Shown one piece after another: positions 48,847 through 61,588 of a stretch of DNA of 64,000 nt. Source of the stretch: Spirodela intermedia (taxonomy: Eukaryota; Streptophyta; Magnoliopsida; Alismatales; Araceae); contig LR746274.1 of the NCBI GenBank assembly GCA_902729315.2, forward strand, positions 4,863,037 to 4,927,036. The letters run 5' to 3'. The notes below the pieces were generated by a model, which ran no database searches, was not told where the DNA came from, and worked only from the letters and a program-made list of their open reading frames with translations. The stretch's first letter is position 1. Each line of letters starts with the position of its first letter. The position numbers and the translations under genes are program-made.

Positions 48847-49100
48847 TTCCACCTCCTAGGCATCCGTCTTGTCACCAAGTGTACCTTTCTTCCCTCTCCC
48901 ACTGTCACTATCATTCCGCCTCTTCATTTTCCGCCCCATCGCTATTGTCTTGCCTCTTTGCTGTCTGCCCCATTGCCGTCGTCCCGCCTCCTTGCCGTCT
49001 GCCCTGTCACCACCGTTCAGCCTCCTCGCCGTCCACTCCGTCGCCGCCATTCCACCTCCTCATCATCTGCCCCATCGCCGCCATTTGATCACCTCGCCAT
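48847..49100. repeat. 34-bp GC-rich minisatellite
   Basis: Unit starts of the form TTCCGCCTC lie at 48914, 48948, 48982, 49016 and 49050, exactly 34 bp apart. A less regular copy follows near 49084, and an earlier one is at 48847. The unit continues as a CTCGCCGTCTGCCCCGTCGCC-like stretch. All open frames here are products of this repeat. Confidence 0.85.
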
Positions 49101-51779
49101 TGCAAACCCTCTCCTTTCTCTCTCTTACTATCACCAGGAAACCCCTCTTTTCTCTCTCTCCCACCAACGTTCTCATTTCACCCCTTTTCTCCCTCCGCAC
49201 TTTAGTTAGTTTTTTTAAAAAAATCACGCTCGTTTCTTGTCTGCATGAGAACCCTCTTTCTTCTCTCTCCCGTCGTTGCCACGTACCCCCATTCTTTCTC
49301 TCTCTTTCTCTCTCCCACTAACACCCTCTCATTCTGCCCCCTCTTTCTCTCTCTATCTTTTCTTTTCTTTTCTTTTCATTATTATTTTATTATTTCACCT
49401 CATTTATACCTCTCGACCCAAATAGCTCATGCCTTTCGAACCAGACTAGTCCACTCCTTGGTGTGAATCACTCAGTTTGAACCTTGGAAAATCACTAACA
49501 AAGCTCATAGAACTTGAACCAACAAGATATTAAACATCTTTATTGTAAAGGTGTATTGATTTTCAAATTTCTTATGAAGTTGGTCATTGTTTTTAAATCC
49601 TTGCTCTTAGAATTTATGAGATTCATATGATAACTATCTTTGTGTGAAATATTGGTGGTTCAAACTTTGGTTGAGAAGTCTTGTTTGATTCTTTGAATTA
49701 AATAACTTAATAAGTAATTAATGATCTGAATTCTCCTAAAATTATAGAATCATCTGGATATTAAGTCATCATCCCTTGTGTAACTCTATTTTAAGGAGAT
49801 CTATTTTGGCCCCTTTGTCCTGCATCATTGCAACATGATGTAGAGTTCTTGTAACTTCAATACATTGAAATATTATTGATAGAGATTTACCTTAGATGTA
49901 CTAAGTTATTATTATCGAGGTGCATAATTCTTCACTTAAACTTAAAAGTGTTGGCTGCAGCATTTCTTTCTACTCCTTTCTATACACTTTCTACTCATAC
50001 AAGTACTAATTTGAATTTTCAATTTTCTAGCAGTCATTAAGCTTTTATGATTGATATATTCGTTACTACAATGTAGCCATCCTTTTACATGGTTTTATAT
50101 TAGCATTTGACTCTAACTACAATAGAGTTTTGCACTCAATGTGGAATACAAGATATCGATTTATATTGTCATGTTAATATGGCTTTGAGAGAAATAAGAT
50201 ATTTTGATGACGATAACATGTATGGAAATGGGTTTTATATATATAATAGACATAGTTATATGCATCTACTCCTTTAAAATTTGACTCATAGAAGAACACA
50301 ATGCAACAAACTACATAGAAAAATTTGAAGGTAATGATCTGTTATAGATTTTACAATATTAATGAGTAGTTCTAGAGTGTAAATTTTAGATGAAAGATGT
50401 GACACATTTTATATCGTTGATGATTGTTGGGGCAGCCCATTATGCTAGACATTAAAGGTGTCCAAAAAGATCCCTATAAAACGGGTAACTCATGCTCACT
50501 TCAAGTGAGAATGTTAGAAGGATAATTGAGAGCGAAATTTCAAGAAAATTTAGAAAGAGTTTCATTGGAATCTATTTTCCTCTAGAGAGTCGGATTTCTG
50601 CAAGCTTTAGAAATTCAAAGCAACATTTTTTTTTTGGCTACTCAAGCTCCTCATCAATTTCTTCACGTCAAGCTACTCCAATGACTAAATCAAAAAATCA
50701 AGAACCTTTGAGAAGCATAAAACTAAATTCTTAGACTATGAATATGTTTACCTTTGCCTTTGGAATATGTTTGTATTCAAAATCCATCTATGTTGTGAGA
50801 TATCGGATATTAACTATGTGCAAATAACCACAACACACCACAAATACACTAAATGGAGCTAATACCAAATTATATTTTCCCTTATAAAGGTCAATATTTC
50901 AAAGGCACCAATAACTCATATTGCTGCAAACCTCAATTGCTAATAAACTAGATATAAGTCACCTTACAATTTAAATTGAAATAGGTGATACAATGGTTGT
51001 GATTAGGGGAAAGAATTCCAACATCCACACCTAGAACAATTTGAAGAAAGTACATGAAGAACACTAATTCTCATGGTTATCTTTCTTCCTAATGCTTGGA
51101 AACAAAGATTCTTCTTCTTAAAGCTAGAAATAACACATAATGAGAATGAGGGAGAAAGGTTTTACCTTGTTCTCTTGTTTTGAAGTCCAAAACATTGCTT
51201 GAACAACAACCTCACATCTCTACGGAGCTCCACAAACTCCTTAATTTCCCCAAGTGTTTTTACAATTTTTCCCACAAGCATCAATGCCCTAAAAGGGAAA
51301 GAAAAGGCATTTTCTATTTTTCTTCAATTGTGCCATTATATCTAGCTTAATAGTTCTTTTTGGGTAGTAAATAATAACATTATCCACCTTTGATTTGCCT
51401 AAAACATAACTACAACCTACACAAAAATATCAATTTATTGGTAGAAGTACATCCACAGCTAAGTTCACTTGATTTGAGAAAACATTTACTAATTTCATGC
51501 ATTAATGAAGTTTAATTGTTGATAATGGTTTGGTCATCATATCAACAACATTATATTGTGTAGAAATTTTTACACTTTGAATGTTGCTACCTACAACAAA
51601 CCACACAATTTATGGAAGATAATGCCAATGACTTTTGTCGTATAATGATAAATTAGATAATTTAGAGGTGAACTGCTACAATGGATTGTTGAGCTCCTTT
51701 TCTATTTTTTTAAGAACAATATAATGGAATTAAATACGAGTAATTTTTAGAGTAGACTCTCTACTCTAAAATTTATATT

Positions 51780-53050
51780 TTGACAATCAAAATGCAAGGT
51801 ACTTCACCAAAGCTTTCAATTGGAAAGCTTGGAAAGCTTTTATTGCTATCTCAACTGCAACAATATATTCAACATTTGTAATGGAGAGTGCAAAAATATT
51901 TTGAATCATTGACTTCCGACTAGTAACACCTTTATCTAGAGAAAAAATATATCATGTAATAGATGTTCATTTATTAAGGTCACTTGCATAATCTTAATCA
52001 ACATATTCAACACGAATATAATATGTCTATGTTGAAATAACAAATAAAAATTTGATCTGTATTTAACATAATTTAAAACTCATTTAATATTATCTTAGTA
52101 CTCATTTTTAAGATTCATCATATATCTATTGACTATGTTAATTACTTATGATAAATCAAATCTACTACAAATCATTATCTACGTTGAACCACAAACCACA
52201 TTTACATACAATATTTTGACTTTTGTCTTATACTTTCTCATATTTAAGTCAGTACTACAAAAATAATATAAAATGTCAAGCTAAAATGTACTAATTATTT
52301 TATCTTTTAACTTATGGAATTTAGTGAACAATTGCTTAATCTAACTTTTTAAAGTCAACCACAATCTTTTGCTACACTAAGCCCTTTTAATTTTAATGGT
52401 TAGGGTCTTCTTGGCATATGGTATTAATTAAACTAAGTTGATTTTTAATTTAGTAATTGTATTTATATATTTAAATGCAATCAACATATCATCAACATAT
52501 AGTACAAGGAACATAATTGAGTTGTCATTTATGAAACAAAAGTAAACACAAGTATCATACTTCTTGTGTAGTTATATAATGACATAAAATGATCAATTTT
52601 GTTATATCATTGATGAGGAACCTATTTCAAACTACAAGAAGGCTAATTCAACTTGAACACCAGCTTTTCTTTGTCTTATTAAATAAAACTTGTTGACTAT
52701 AATGTATAAATATTTTCATCTAAATTTTCATATAGGAATATTTTTTTTACATCATGATGTTATAATTTTAATTCAAATATAATAATCATTGCATGCATAA
52801 CGTGAATTGAATACTACTTCAGCTTTAGTGAGAAAATTTTATTATAGCTGATACCTTTCTTTGCCCACATCTTTTGCATGCTAGTAGTGTCTTGTATTTG
52901 GGTGGTTCTTTTATTGACAAAGTTTCTTTCTTCTTAAATATTCACTTACTCTCTATTATTTTTCTTACTTTTTAGAGTGTTACTAATTCACCAGTGCCAT
53001 CTTACAAAGAGAACTCATCTCTTCCTTCACAACAATCTTCTATTTATTAT
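51780..53050 (-). mobile_element. Decayed Ty1/copia reverse transcriptase and RNase H
   Basis: Read on the minus strand with stops and frameshifts. From about 53040: VKEEMSSL, then SKWIFKKKE (family: CKWVFKKK), then segments like KFS, LHHDVKKIFLYENLDENIY (family: DVKTAFLHGDLEEEIY), then VFKLN and SLK (KLKKSLYGLKQ). At 52510-52470 comes the catalytic LYVDDMLIAFK. At about 51930-51830 lies QNIFALSITNVEYIVAVE, matching the RNase H motif VALSTTEAEYIAA. No intact frame exists and LTRs were not delimited. The order is correct for a copia pol gene. Confidence 0.85.
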
Positions 53051-55598
53051 TATCTCACTTTGAATTGACTCGTAAAATTTTTCAAGATGAAAATAAATAA
53101 TTTAAAATACATAAGTAAATGATTATAAAAACCTTAATAACATTTTTACTTCTATTACTCTATGATCTATATTAATAGAGTAAGTTTAATTCTGATACTT
53201 ATAGTAGACTCATAATTAGATAGAGAATTTCAAAATTTTATGTTATCTTAACTCTTCAAATAATTTCACCATAATCTTACCAGAAATTGTTTGTTGATTT
53301 TTCTTCAACATTGATCACTAATCAAAAATGACATATCCATTAAGTTCTTTTTTCGAGTGAGATTTCAGAACACCTTTATTACATCATAAGGAAGCATGTT
53401 TATTTGCATTAGGATCTAACTTCACCTTCTTATTATTATGTAATAAAAAATATGAAAGTAAAATATGAGTAGATTATAATAATGTACTAATTTTTCAGAT
53501 AATTATTTTAGGTGTCTTGAATCTTCATATTGTATAAGACTACGAATTTACCAATACTAAGATGTGTTAACAACCTTGACAAAAAAAATACTTAGTCTTG
53601 TAATTGGAACTATTAATTGGAAACCTCTAATTTAATAATTAAGCTATGAATCTGATGTTGTGTCTGATGAAGTAAGGCTAGCTAACTAATACCCATATAT
53701 TCTGCACATGAAATCTTAGATAAGGTTACAAAAATCATATATTAATCATTTAATCTAAATAGTTGAGTTTAGCTCATGGAAACTACAGAAAAAATAATGC
53801 AAACATGTTCTGATGGTTAAAAGACTATATCCATAATGTCCACTTTCAATTAAGAGTAAAATCAGTGAGTAAAAACTCATGCAGAACAACCAATTCACCC
53901 CTTCCTATTTCAGTTTCTAACTAGAGACAACTTTGAGAGAAACATCTTGATGTCTTATGATAGAATCAATGTTGACAATTTGTTCTCTAAGAAAATTAGG
54001 CTATGATAAACCATGTGAAGTTTATAACTTTGACAAATAAGATCACTCAATGGAAAAAGTACAAATACTTGGTGTGAAATAAAATGGTTTTGATCAAAGA
54101 AATCAGAATTGAGTGAGCTAACATAGTCATGTTAACAATATTTATTTTATCTTTTTTTGGCTAATGTCCTCACAAACTCTCAAAAAAATGAATAAACTTT
54201 GATACATATGTGTATGAGAGTGCTATAATTTTTGGTATTAGAAACCTTACTTAATAATTTTTTAGTGTTTTGATTAATAATTTCCTTGAAACTATTTGAA
54301 GGTAATAAATGACTCTTAGTTGCAATCCTTTTTCATATTTCACAAGCCAGCGTTTGAATTAATGTTTGCCCTAAGTGAACCACTAAGGGGATTAGGAAGA
54401 GGATCAATCAAATTTTTTGATGGGATGAAGTCAATAAATTTTGGTTCTGGTTTGATAGATGAGAAAAACTATTGAGTTGATTCTATTAACAATAACAAAG
54501 ATGTCTACAAATTTGAAATGGTTTGCCACCCTTGCTGAGTTTACTATTGTAACGTACACTCCCCCAGTTTCACTAATCCTTAAAGATCATAATTATTGAA
54601 CATTTGGGCATTACCTTGCTTGTCAATTGTATTCACTACTCCATGAATTATAACATTACACACTGAAGGCAAGCTTGCTACTTCAAGATTTACAACTATA
54701 GAAAGAGCCTAAGTGTGCTAAAGCTAGTTTTTAGTACTAGGTAAAACAACTTGCCAATATGATATAGATCTTAAAACCATTAGAGCAAAAGGTTTTGTTG
54801 GCATTGCAGCTTGGAACTTTGACTTAGGTAGCTTGAAACAAGTTGGTACCATGAAGATTTATTCAAAGATTGCTCTTGGAAGCCTTACATATTTATTTTG
54901 TTCGGCTCATAAATGATTTTTCAACTTCTTTCATGAGAGACATATTCTCATTTTTTGGAGTTCATAATGTTAAAATTAGGCTATTTGTGAATATTCTAAT
55001 GGCTGTGAAAATCTTATGATTAGAAGGTGGTCATTGCAACATTGTTTCCTTTTTTATACTTCTAAAGATGAATGTTACGATGATGTAAAATCATAATTTT
55101 TTATATACCAATTTTGTTAACATCAAAACAAGAATGACTCCAAAGCAAACAAGAATGGTCTGTCCTTTTTGCTTCATGGATGATTAAAGTTATTACTGAT
55201 AAAAATATTTTACCATTCTGTACCTAAAGTATTATTTACAATTAAGACGATGATTTTATATTCGATTATGTGGAAAAAAATAAATTAGATTCTAAGTGAC
55301 CACTATGTGATTTTTTTTGGGGGGGGGGGGAGGTTGAGATTTTGGGAATAATGTTATAATAGTCTTTTCACTTACAGTGACGCCTCTACTTCAACATGCA
55401 TGGCAGGGTCGTATTCGTAGAGTAACTAGTTAAGACACAAAAGTTAGAGGTTTATCGATAATTAACATAATTTGTGAGGGACTTGGACCGAAAAACCGTA
55501 TATTTTATGTTTCGATAAGTGCGGAGAAATGCTGAGACGAGGGACGAACGTTGGGTTCCCGGGGTCTCCTCGTCCGCTGCCGACTTCGCCGGAGAAAT

Positions 55599-57914
55599 AT
55601 GCTGGCTCTACCCCTCCGCGTGCCCCTCTCCGACGGCCTCTTCTACTGTCGCCATCCCCACCCCTCTCCTCGTCCATGGAGCAGCCTCTCTGCAGCTCCT
55701 CCCTCCTTCCTCCCTCCTCTGGACCCCATCCCGACGCCCGCGGATGGCAGAGGCGCCCCACTCCAGGCTTCCGGCACGCTCCCGCTGGCAACGGCGCCTC
55801 CGGAGGCGGCGTCCTCCGATGAAGAGACGGCGAGAATCTCCAGGCTGCGACTGAGGCGGATGATCGAATCCGGGAAGCTCGACGACGCCAGGAAATTCCA
55901 CGCCAGGATGAGAAGTGGGGGGGTTCTATTTGGAGCCGTCCTCGAGTCTGTTCTGATCAATGCGCTCATGAGATCTGGCCGGAGTTCTGAGGCTTTCCTG
56001 GTTTTTGGGGGGATGAATGACAGAAATGTGGTCACCTGGACTTCGATGATTTCGGGGTGCGTCCACAACGGCCGGCCGGAGATGGCCTTCCCACTTCTGG
56101 TGGAAATGATGGAATCCGGAGTACCTCCCAACGATTTCTCCTTCAATTCCACCCTGCAGGCTTGCGCGGCCATGAGCGCGCTCGGCCAGGGAATGCAGGT
56201 CCACTCACTCGTCATCCGATCGGGGCTAGAAGACGATACCAGGATCGGGAACTGCCTGATCGATTTCTACTCGCGATGCGGATCCGTTGACGAACCCGTT
56301 CTCGTCTTCGATTCGATTCCAGATCCGGATGTGGTCAGCTTCACTTCCTTGATCTCTGGTTTCTGCAAGAACAGGCTCTTCGACTCGGCCGCTGGGGCGT
56401 TCGTTGATCTTATCAGATGCGGCGTCAATCCTAATGAGCACACAATTGCGACCATTCTGATGGCCTGTCATCACCTCCTGGGGAAGCAGATCCATGGATA
56501 CATGATCAAAGCCGGGGTCCAGCGGAATCTCTACGCTTCATCCGCCTTGATCGAGTTCTACTCGAGGAATGATTGTTACAGCGAGGCGTGGGAGGTTTTC
56601 TCCAAATTGGAAGAAACCAAGAGCGTCGTCACCTGGAGCTCGATGATCTCCTGCTGCCTCCGGGACGGGCGAGAAGAAGACGCCCTTCGGGTGTTCTACG
56701 AGATGATCTCCTCAGAAACCCAGCCTAACGAATACACCTTCGCGACCCTCATCGGAGCCTGCGGGAACCATACCGATCTCCTCCCCCTCGGCCGTCAGCT
56801 CCATGGCTCCACCATCAAGCTGGGATTCTCATCAGACAGCCGGATCTGCAACGCCCTGATCACCATGTACGCCAGGAACAGCGCGATCAAGGACTCGGAG
56901 ACGCTCTTCGACAAGTCTGCAACCCCCGACGTCGTCTCCTGGTCCGGGGTGATCTCCGGCTACTTCCAAAACGGCTTCCCCGAGAGATCAGTGAGCTTCC
57001 TCTGCCGCATGCATCGGAGAGGCCTCACGCCGAATGAGTACGGATTCTCCTCCGCCATCAGCTCCTGCGGGAACCTCTCCCTGCTGGATCAGGGCCGGCA
57101 GCTCCACTCCCTGGCCTTGAAGACCGGCTGCGACCTGAATCTCTGCGTGGGCAACGCCCTGATCAGCATGTACTCCAAGTGCGGCTGCGTGGATGCGGCG
57201 AAATCGGCATTCGACGCCATGGCGGCCCGCGACACGGCCTCCTGGAACTCGCTCATCCATGGCTACGCCCATGCCGGGCGCGGCACGGAGGCCCTGCAGG
57301 TGTTCGACGAAATGCGTAACCCCGCCGTGCCGGACGGCACCACCTTCGTGGCGGTGCTCTCGGCGTGCAGCCACGCGGGGCACGCGGACCGAGCCCTCGA
57401 GCACCTAAAAACCATGCAGCGGCGGCACGGCGTGGCACCGTCGGCGGCCCACTACGCGTGCGCCGTCGACGCGCTGGGCCGCTCCGGGAAGCTGCTCGAG
57501 GCGGCGCGCGTCATCGGCGAGATGCCCTTCGAGGCGGACTGCCTGGCGTGGAAGACGCTGCTGGCAGCATGCCGGCGGCACGGGAGCGTGGAGCTCGGGG
57601 AGCTCGCCGCGAGGAGGGTCATGGAGATGGAGCCGAAGGACTCGGCGAGCTACGTGCTGCTGTCTAACCTGCACGCGGCGAGGGGGGAATGGGAGGAGGT
57701 AAGGAGGATGAGGAGGATGATGGAGGATAGAGGGGTGAGGAAGGAGGCGGCGTGGAGCTGGATCGAGGTGGGTAACCAGGTCCACGCCTTCGTCTCCACG
57801 GACAAGTCCCATCCCAGCACGGAAGTTATTTATAGGAGGTTGGAGGAGCTCAACGCGCAGATGAGAGAGGAAGGGTACGCGCCTGCTCTGGTCCCTTCGG
57901 CCTACGAGTGGTGA
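55599..57914 (+). CDS. Pentatricopeptide repeat protein, PLS class, E subgroup
   Basis: Intronless gene of 771 residues. PPR proteins bind organelle RNA; E-type PLS proteins act mostly in C-to-U editing with DYW partners. An earlier in-frame codon at 55551 is TTG, so the first ATG (55599) was used. The N-terminus is rich in Pro, Ser and Arg and could be a plastid or mitochondrial transit peptide. Repeats follow one another from about residue 80, with typical strings NVVTWTSMISGCVHNGRPEMAF, DPDVVSFTSLISGF, LYASSALIEFYSR, VVTWSSMISCC, DVVSWSGVISGYFQNG, LCVGNALISMYSKCG and TASWNSLIHGYAHAG. The E region starts near ASYVLLSNLHAARGEWEEV and includes WSWIEVGNQVHAFVS. The protein ends right after, at PSAYEW, with no DYW deaminase domain. 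One repeat junction (MACHHLLGKQIHG) appears 3-5 residues short. Third positions are very GC-rich in the 3' half. Confidence 0.93.
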   Translation: MLALPLRVPLSDGLFYCRHPHPSPRPWSSLSAAPPSFLPPLDPIPTPADGRGAPLQASGTLPLATAPPEAASSDEETARISRLRLRRMIESGKLDDARKFHARMRSGGVLFGAVLESVLINALMRSGRSSEAFLVFGGMNDRNVVTWTSMISGCVHNGRPEMAFPLLVEMMESGVPPNDFSFNSTLQACAAMSALGQGMQVHSLVIRSGLEDDTRIGNCLIDFYSRCGSVDEPVLVFDSIPDPDVVSFTSLISGFCKNRLFDSAAGAFVDLIRCGVNPNEHTIATILMACHHLLGKQIHGYMIKAGVQRNLYASSALIEFYSRNDCYSEAWEVFSKLEETKSVVTWSSMISCCLRDGREEDALRVFYEMISSETQPNEYTFATLIGACGNHTDLLPLGRQLHGSTIKLGFSSDSRICNALITMYARNSAIKDSETLFDKSATPDVVSWSGVISGYFQNGFPERSVSFLCRMHRRGLTPNEYGFSSAISSCGNLSLLDQGRQLHSLALKTGCDLNLCVGNALISMYSKCGCVDAAKSAFDAMAARDTASWNSLIHGYAHAGRGTEALQVFDEMRNPAVPDGTTFVAVLSACSHAGHADRALEHLKTMQRRHGVAPSAAHYACAVDALGRSGKLLEAARVIGEMPFEADCLAWKTLLAACRRHGSVELGELAARRVMEMEPKDSASYVLLSNLHAARGEWEEVRRMRRMMEDRGVRKEAAWSWIEVGNQVHAFVSTDKSHPSTEVIYRRLEELNAQMREEGYAPALVPSAYEW

Positions 57915-59589
57915 TGAATTTAGGGCAACCAACCACCACCCTTCACACTAAGGGAGAAGAAGCCTGGAAGATGAACGCAAACTGCTGGACCCTAGGCAAC
58001 AAAACCTCACATGATCCCCTGATTGGGCATTTATGATGGATGATAAGATATAGATTTCAAAAGAAATATTATAGGGCGTAAAAGAGAGAAAAAAATGCAG
58101 TTATAGTGAGCACTGGTCTACAAATTTGTCTTCGTTTCACTGCCCACACAACATCTAGATCATCTGAAGAGGTACGGTGTTAGGCAATATCCTTTCTCCA
58201 GAGATGACATGATTCTATGTAGGATCACATGAGTCAAACTTCTTCTCTGTTGGCCTCCCTACAAAAACCTAAGTTTAAATTAAAATTACTTAATTTCAAG
58301 TAACGTTCTTGACCCAGGTCTAGTAACAATAGTGGGCTAAGTGAACAAATAGTTTAGGTGTAATATTAGGAATGGGCCGACACTTGGCAGACCCGTGGTC
58401 CATGTGGGTCTGTCCAACGTGGCAACACATGAAATAAGAAATCAGTAGATTATTGTTACTTAATCATCAAATCTCCTTGCATTTATGTGTTTTCCAAGAA
58501 GAAGAATAATCCACTATGGTTGAAGAATCAGTTATGGAGTCGTTATAGTGAATAGCTCAAGTTTTCAAGAAGGATATTTCCTTGTAAAGAGTATTATTAT
58601 TGAATCACTCAATCTTCTTGCATGTCTACCAAGGGAAAGAATGATGCTAAGACGTTGGTATAGGAAATGACTTTACTGCATTTTTTAAGCAAGATATTCA
58701 TGTAGTGATTGCCTTCCATTCAAATTATTACTTTTATATATGTGTTGATGGGACCTGAATTTATGCTAATGATAAAAAGTGTTTAAATTGTAGTTGAATC
58801 TCTGTATCTCTTTGTCACTTAATACTTTAATGTTTTATATCTTTTCCTTGATGTTAGTGGGGATGAAATAAACTATAATGTGTTTAGTTTTTTTATTGAA
58901 ATGGAATGACATAGTTTGAACTCTTAGACTAATGTTTGTGATGTTAGTTCAACATTATGATACTTTTTCATTATAAATGTTCATGCAATGACTGGTCTCA
59001 AGTGAATTTAAAAATTTAAAACAATAGGTGCATAGTGATGAATAATTTTTTTAGAAAAATAATAGATAACATGTCAAAGCCACAATAGGAAGAAATTATA
59101 TCTTGTGTATGAAGTTAGTTATTACGATCAATGATGAACTCAGGGTGAGTAAGAAAAATCCTCCAAAGTTCAATGTGTTGGAATTAATGTAGTGAGCAGT
59201 AGTCTCATTATTTTTTAATTATAAACTAAGCTCTGACTTTGATTGCACTCGTTCAAGTCTAAGCATGCATTCACAAGACCAGATAAACAAGTGATTTAAA
59301 GGCATTAATGTTTTGATAATTATCGCAATGAGGTATGAACACTAATATTGGGTAGCTTTTCATAGTAAGATAAAGGCCTGAAGGACAATGTTTAAACTCT
59401 TGTGTATAAGACCAAGCACTTGTACTCTTCATGCTTATGTGTGCTAGTGATACTACTACTTTAAAATTATGGTGATTATATTTGGCTTTGAAGAATGATA
59501 AAATATTATGAGCGAATTTTCGTGTACTTCAAATAGAAATGAAGAGATATTGAGACATAAAACAACTATGAAAATTCAAAGAAAGATGA

Positions 59590-59890
59590 TTTCATGATAT
59601 TTAATTTAACATAATTTTTCAAATGATGATGGTTTTTCATGATATTTAATTTAATCTACCAAAGTCTTAAATCTAGGGGATAGATAAACTCATGGATACT
59701 ATGCTATCAAAGAAGGTTATTCATTCTTCAAGAAGACTACAATAGTATTGGGCTGAATATTTTATATCTACTTTTTTTAGTGTTTCAAAGTATCAAGGAA
59801 TTATTGGATTACATATCAGAGTGGTTGAAAAATCCACTAAAGTCTTAAACCTAGGGGATACATAAACTCACGAATTCTGTGCTATCAAAG
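59590..59890. repeat. Dispersed duplicated segments
   Basis: A 20-bp word (TTTCATGATATTTAATTTAA) occurs near 59590 and 59635. A segment of about 52 bp beginning AAAGTCTTAAA and ending GTGCTATCAAAG or ATGCTATCAAAG occurs at about 59660-59711 and 59838-59890 with a few mismatches. Confidence 0.7.
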
Positions 59891-59930
59891 TTTCTAGAGT
59901 CTCTAAATTTAGTGAGAATCATGCACATAT

Positions 59931-60232
59931 AGTGTGTGATATAGATCCAAATAGTCGTAATGGGTGTTAATCTTAAAATCCACTATTTATCAGTCATACA
60001 GTGTGTGATATAGATCCAAACTCTATGTTGTAATGGGTGTTAATCTTATGAAATCAACTATATTATCAGTCATAACATATAGTGTGTGATATAGATCCAA
60101 ACTCTATGTTGTAATGGGTGTTAATCTTATGAAATCAACTATATTATCAGTCATAACATATAGTGTGTGATATAGATCCAAACTCTATGTTGTAATGGGT
60201 GTTAATCTTATGAAATCAACTATATTATCAGT
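59931..60232. repeat. 81-bp tandem repeat, 3-4 units
   Basis: The word AGTGTGTGATATAGATCC starts at 59931, 60000, 60081 and 60162. The first unit is 69 bp and diverged; the next are 81 bp and appear identical, with the last unit cut at about 60232. Identity between the later units points to recent expansion. Confidence 0.92.
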
Positions 60233-60629
60233 GCGAGAAAAGTAGAACCATGATAGTGGTCTCAAAGGTAGACATAAGTCAAGGCGTTGTAGAAACCCTA
60301 TAAAATCTTGTCCCTCTGTCTTCCTCATTAAATCTTATTAGATTTATCTTAATAAAATAATTAGAAGATACTGAACATAAAGTGGACAATCAACACATCA
60401 AGAAACCAATTCACCACTCCCCTCTTGATTCGTCGTCCTAGCCAATTAGAGACTCAAGAACTATATCTATTGATGCCTAACACTAGCTACCACCCATCAT
60501 CTCTGACCAAGGAGGCCATAGGGTCCTTGTGTTGCCTTCGGACTAGAGTGGGAACAGTGGGGGAGGCCCTAGATAAGAATGCTTAAGGCACATTTGTTTC
60601 CCTTTGAGGAACAAGCCTATGAATCAATT

Positions 60630-61548
60630 CTAGCGGCACATGTGGAGTGTACAGGCCACTGCCTGAGCCCAGTACTTCAGCCTCGCCTTGACTTCCTCCG
60701 GGTGATCTCCTGAGAGGAGGAACATAAGATTCCCACGTCAGTTCAAAAGATAAAGATATGGTAAGATGAATCAATCGTTATAACATGCTGGTAATAGATG
60801 ATATCAAGGGATTCTCTACTTGCTGAAGTAGTCACCATTGTATGAGTCGAACTGATAATAATGAGAGATTACTGCCCTTCATATCATCGTCATCGTCATC
60901 GTCAACATCATCATTCATGTTTCTTTGAGAATGTGACCCAAATTGGAAAGAAACCAATTACTCTAAAATGACTATGATCTTGAGCAAGGACAATGTTGCG
61001 GGAAGGAAAAAAAAGAGCAGAGAACAGGCATTCTTGAGAGGCTATAGAATCTCATCAAGCCCGAAAAAGGACCAATCAGAAGCTGAAAGTACGGGGCCAA
61101 TTCGCGCTTTACCAGGCTCGGAGATCTTCCAGTTTGCCATGGCGCTAGAAGCCGCAGGGAGATGTTCTACACCCCCCGCTGGACCCAAGAGAGAGCCGCC
61201 CTTTTCCCGCTGCTGCTCTTCCAGGAACCTCTGGTTCATGGAGTAGCAGAGCTCCAGCGCCGGCAACGTGCTGCAGAGCTCCGGGATCCCCTCATAGTTG
61301 AATCCGAACCCCAGATCCAGGCACCCTTTCAGTTCCTCCAGGTCCTCGTCTGTAAGGCTCTTCGACCTCACCACGCCAGCCCCGTTCAAGTACCCGTCGC
61401 CCCCCTGCAACCCGCCATCCACGTACCCCTCGAGGAGCACGCCACCGCCGCTCCCATTCCTCCACCGGCCAGCCTCCAATCCCCTCCCCACTCCGAGTTC
61501 GGCGGCGCCACTCTGAATCCCCTCCAGCTGCTCCTTGCAGTCGCCCAT
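60630..61548 (-). CDS. DUF1685 family protein
   Basis: Plant protein of unknown function. Exons in gene order: 61548-61113 and 60709-60630, with a 403-bp GT-AG intron; product 171 residues. Conserved family core: SLTDEDLEELKGCLDLGFGF, then IPELCSTLPALELCYSM and, after the intron, NWKISEPGDHPEEVKARLKYWAQAVACTLHMC to the stop. The join across the intron rebuilds the family's conserved PGDHPEEVK segment, which supports the exon model. The N-terminal about 65 residues are Gly-rich and poorly conserved. The ATG at 61548 is used because the codon at 61566 in the same frame is TTG. No membrane segment or signal peptide is visible. Confidence 0.9.
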
Positions 61549-61588
61549 CGCTAGAGGGCCACTCAATTCGCAGCAATGGAGATGGCTA

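Larger units (their letters stand above)
48072..55598. other. Repeat-rich intergenic region with copia relic
   Basis: No intact gene in 7.5 kb. From left to right: INT1 3' UTR; a 36-37-bp and a 34-bp tandem repeat in pyrimidine-rich DNA (48700-49100); TC-rich DNA to about 49370; AT-rich DNA; a decayed Ty1/copia pol segment on the minus strand (51780-53050); AT-rich DNA; a run of 12 G at 55319-55330; and the PPR gene promoter. Confidence 0.6.
57915..60629. other. AT-rich intergenic region between PPR and DUF1685 genes
   Basis: No gene was recognised. Holds duplicated segments at 59590-59890, the 81-bp tandem repeat and, at about 60405-60485, a pyrimidine-rich string that resembles the 3' end of a plant retrotransposon LTR. 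Confidence 0.6.

Noticed and set aside
48811-49321. Pro/Ser/Leu-rich frames up to 150 residues
   Set aside because: Open in several frames only because of the 34-bp tandem repeat and pyrimidine-rich DNA.
55551-55598. Upstream extension of the PPR protein
   Set aside because: The first codon of that extension is TTG; the first real ATG is at 55599.
57405-57932. 175-residue and other antisense or shifted frames inside the PPR gene
   Set aside because: Products of high GC3 in the PPR gene; the PPR frame explains the sequence.
61549-61566. Six-residue extension of the DUF1685 protein
   Set aside because: Its first codon is TTG, not ATG.
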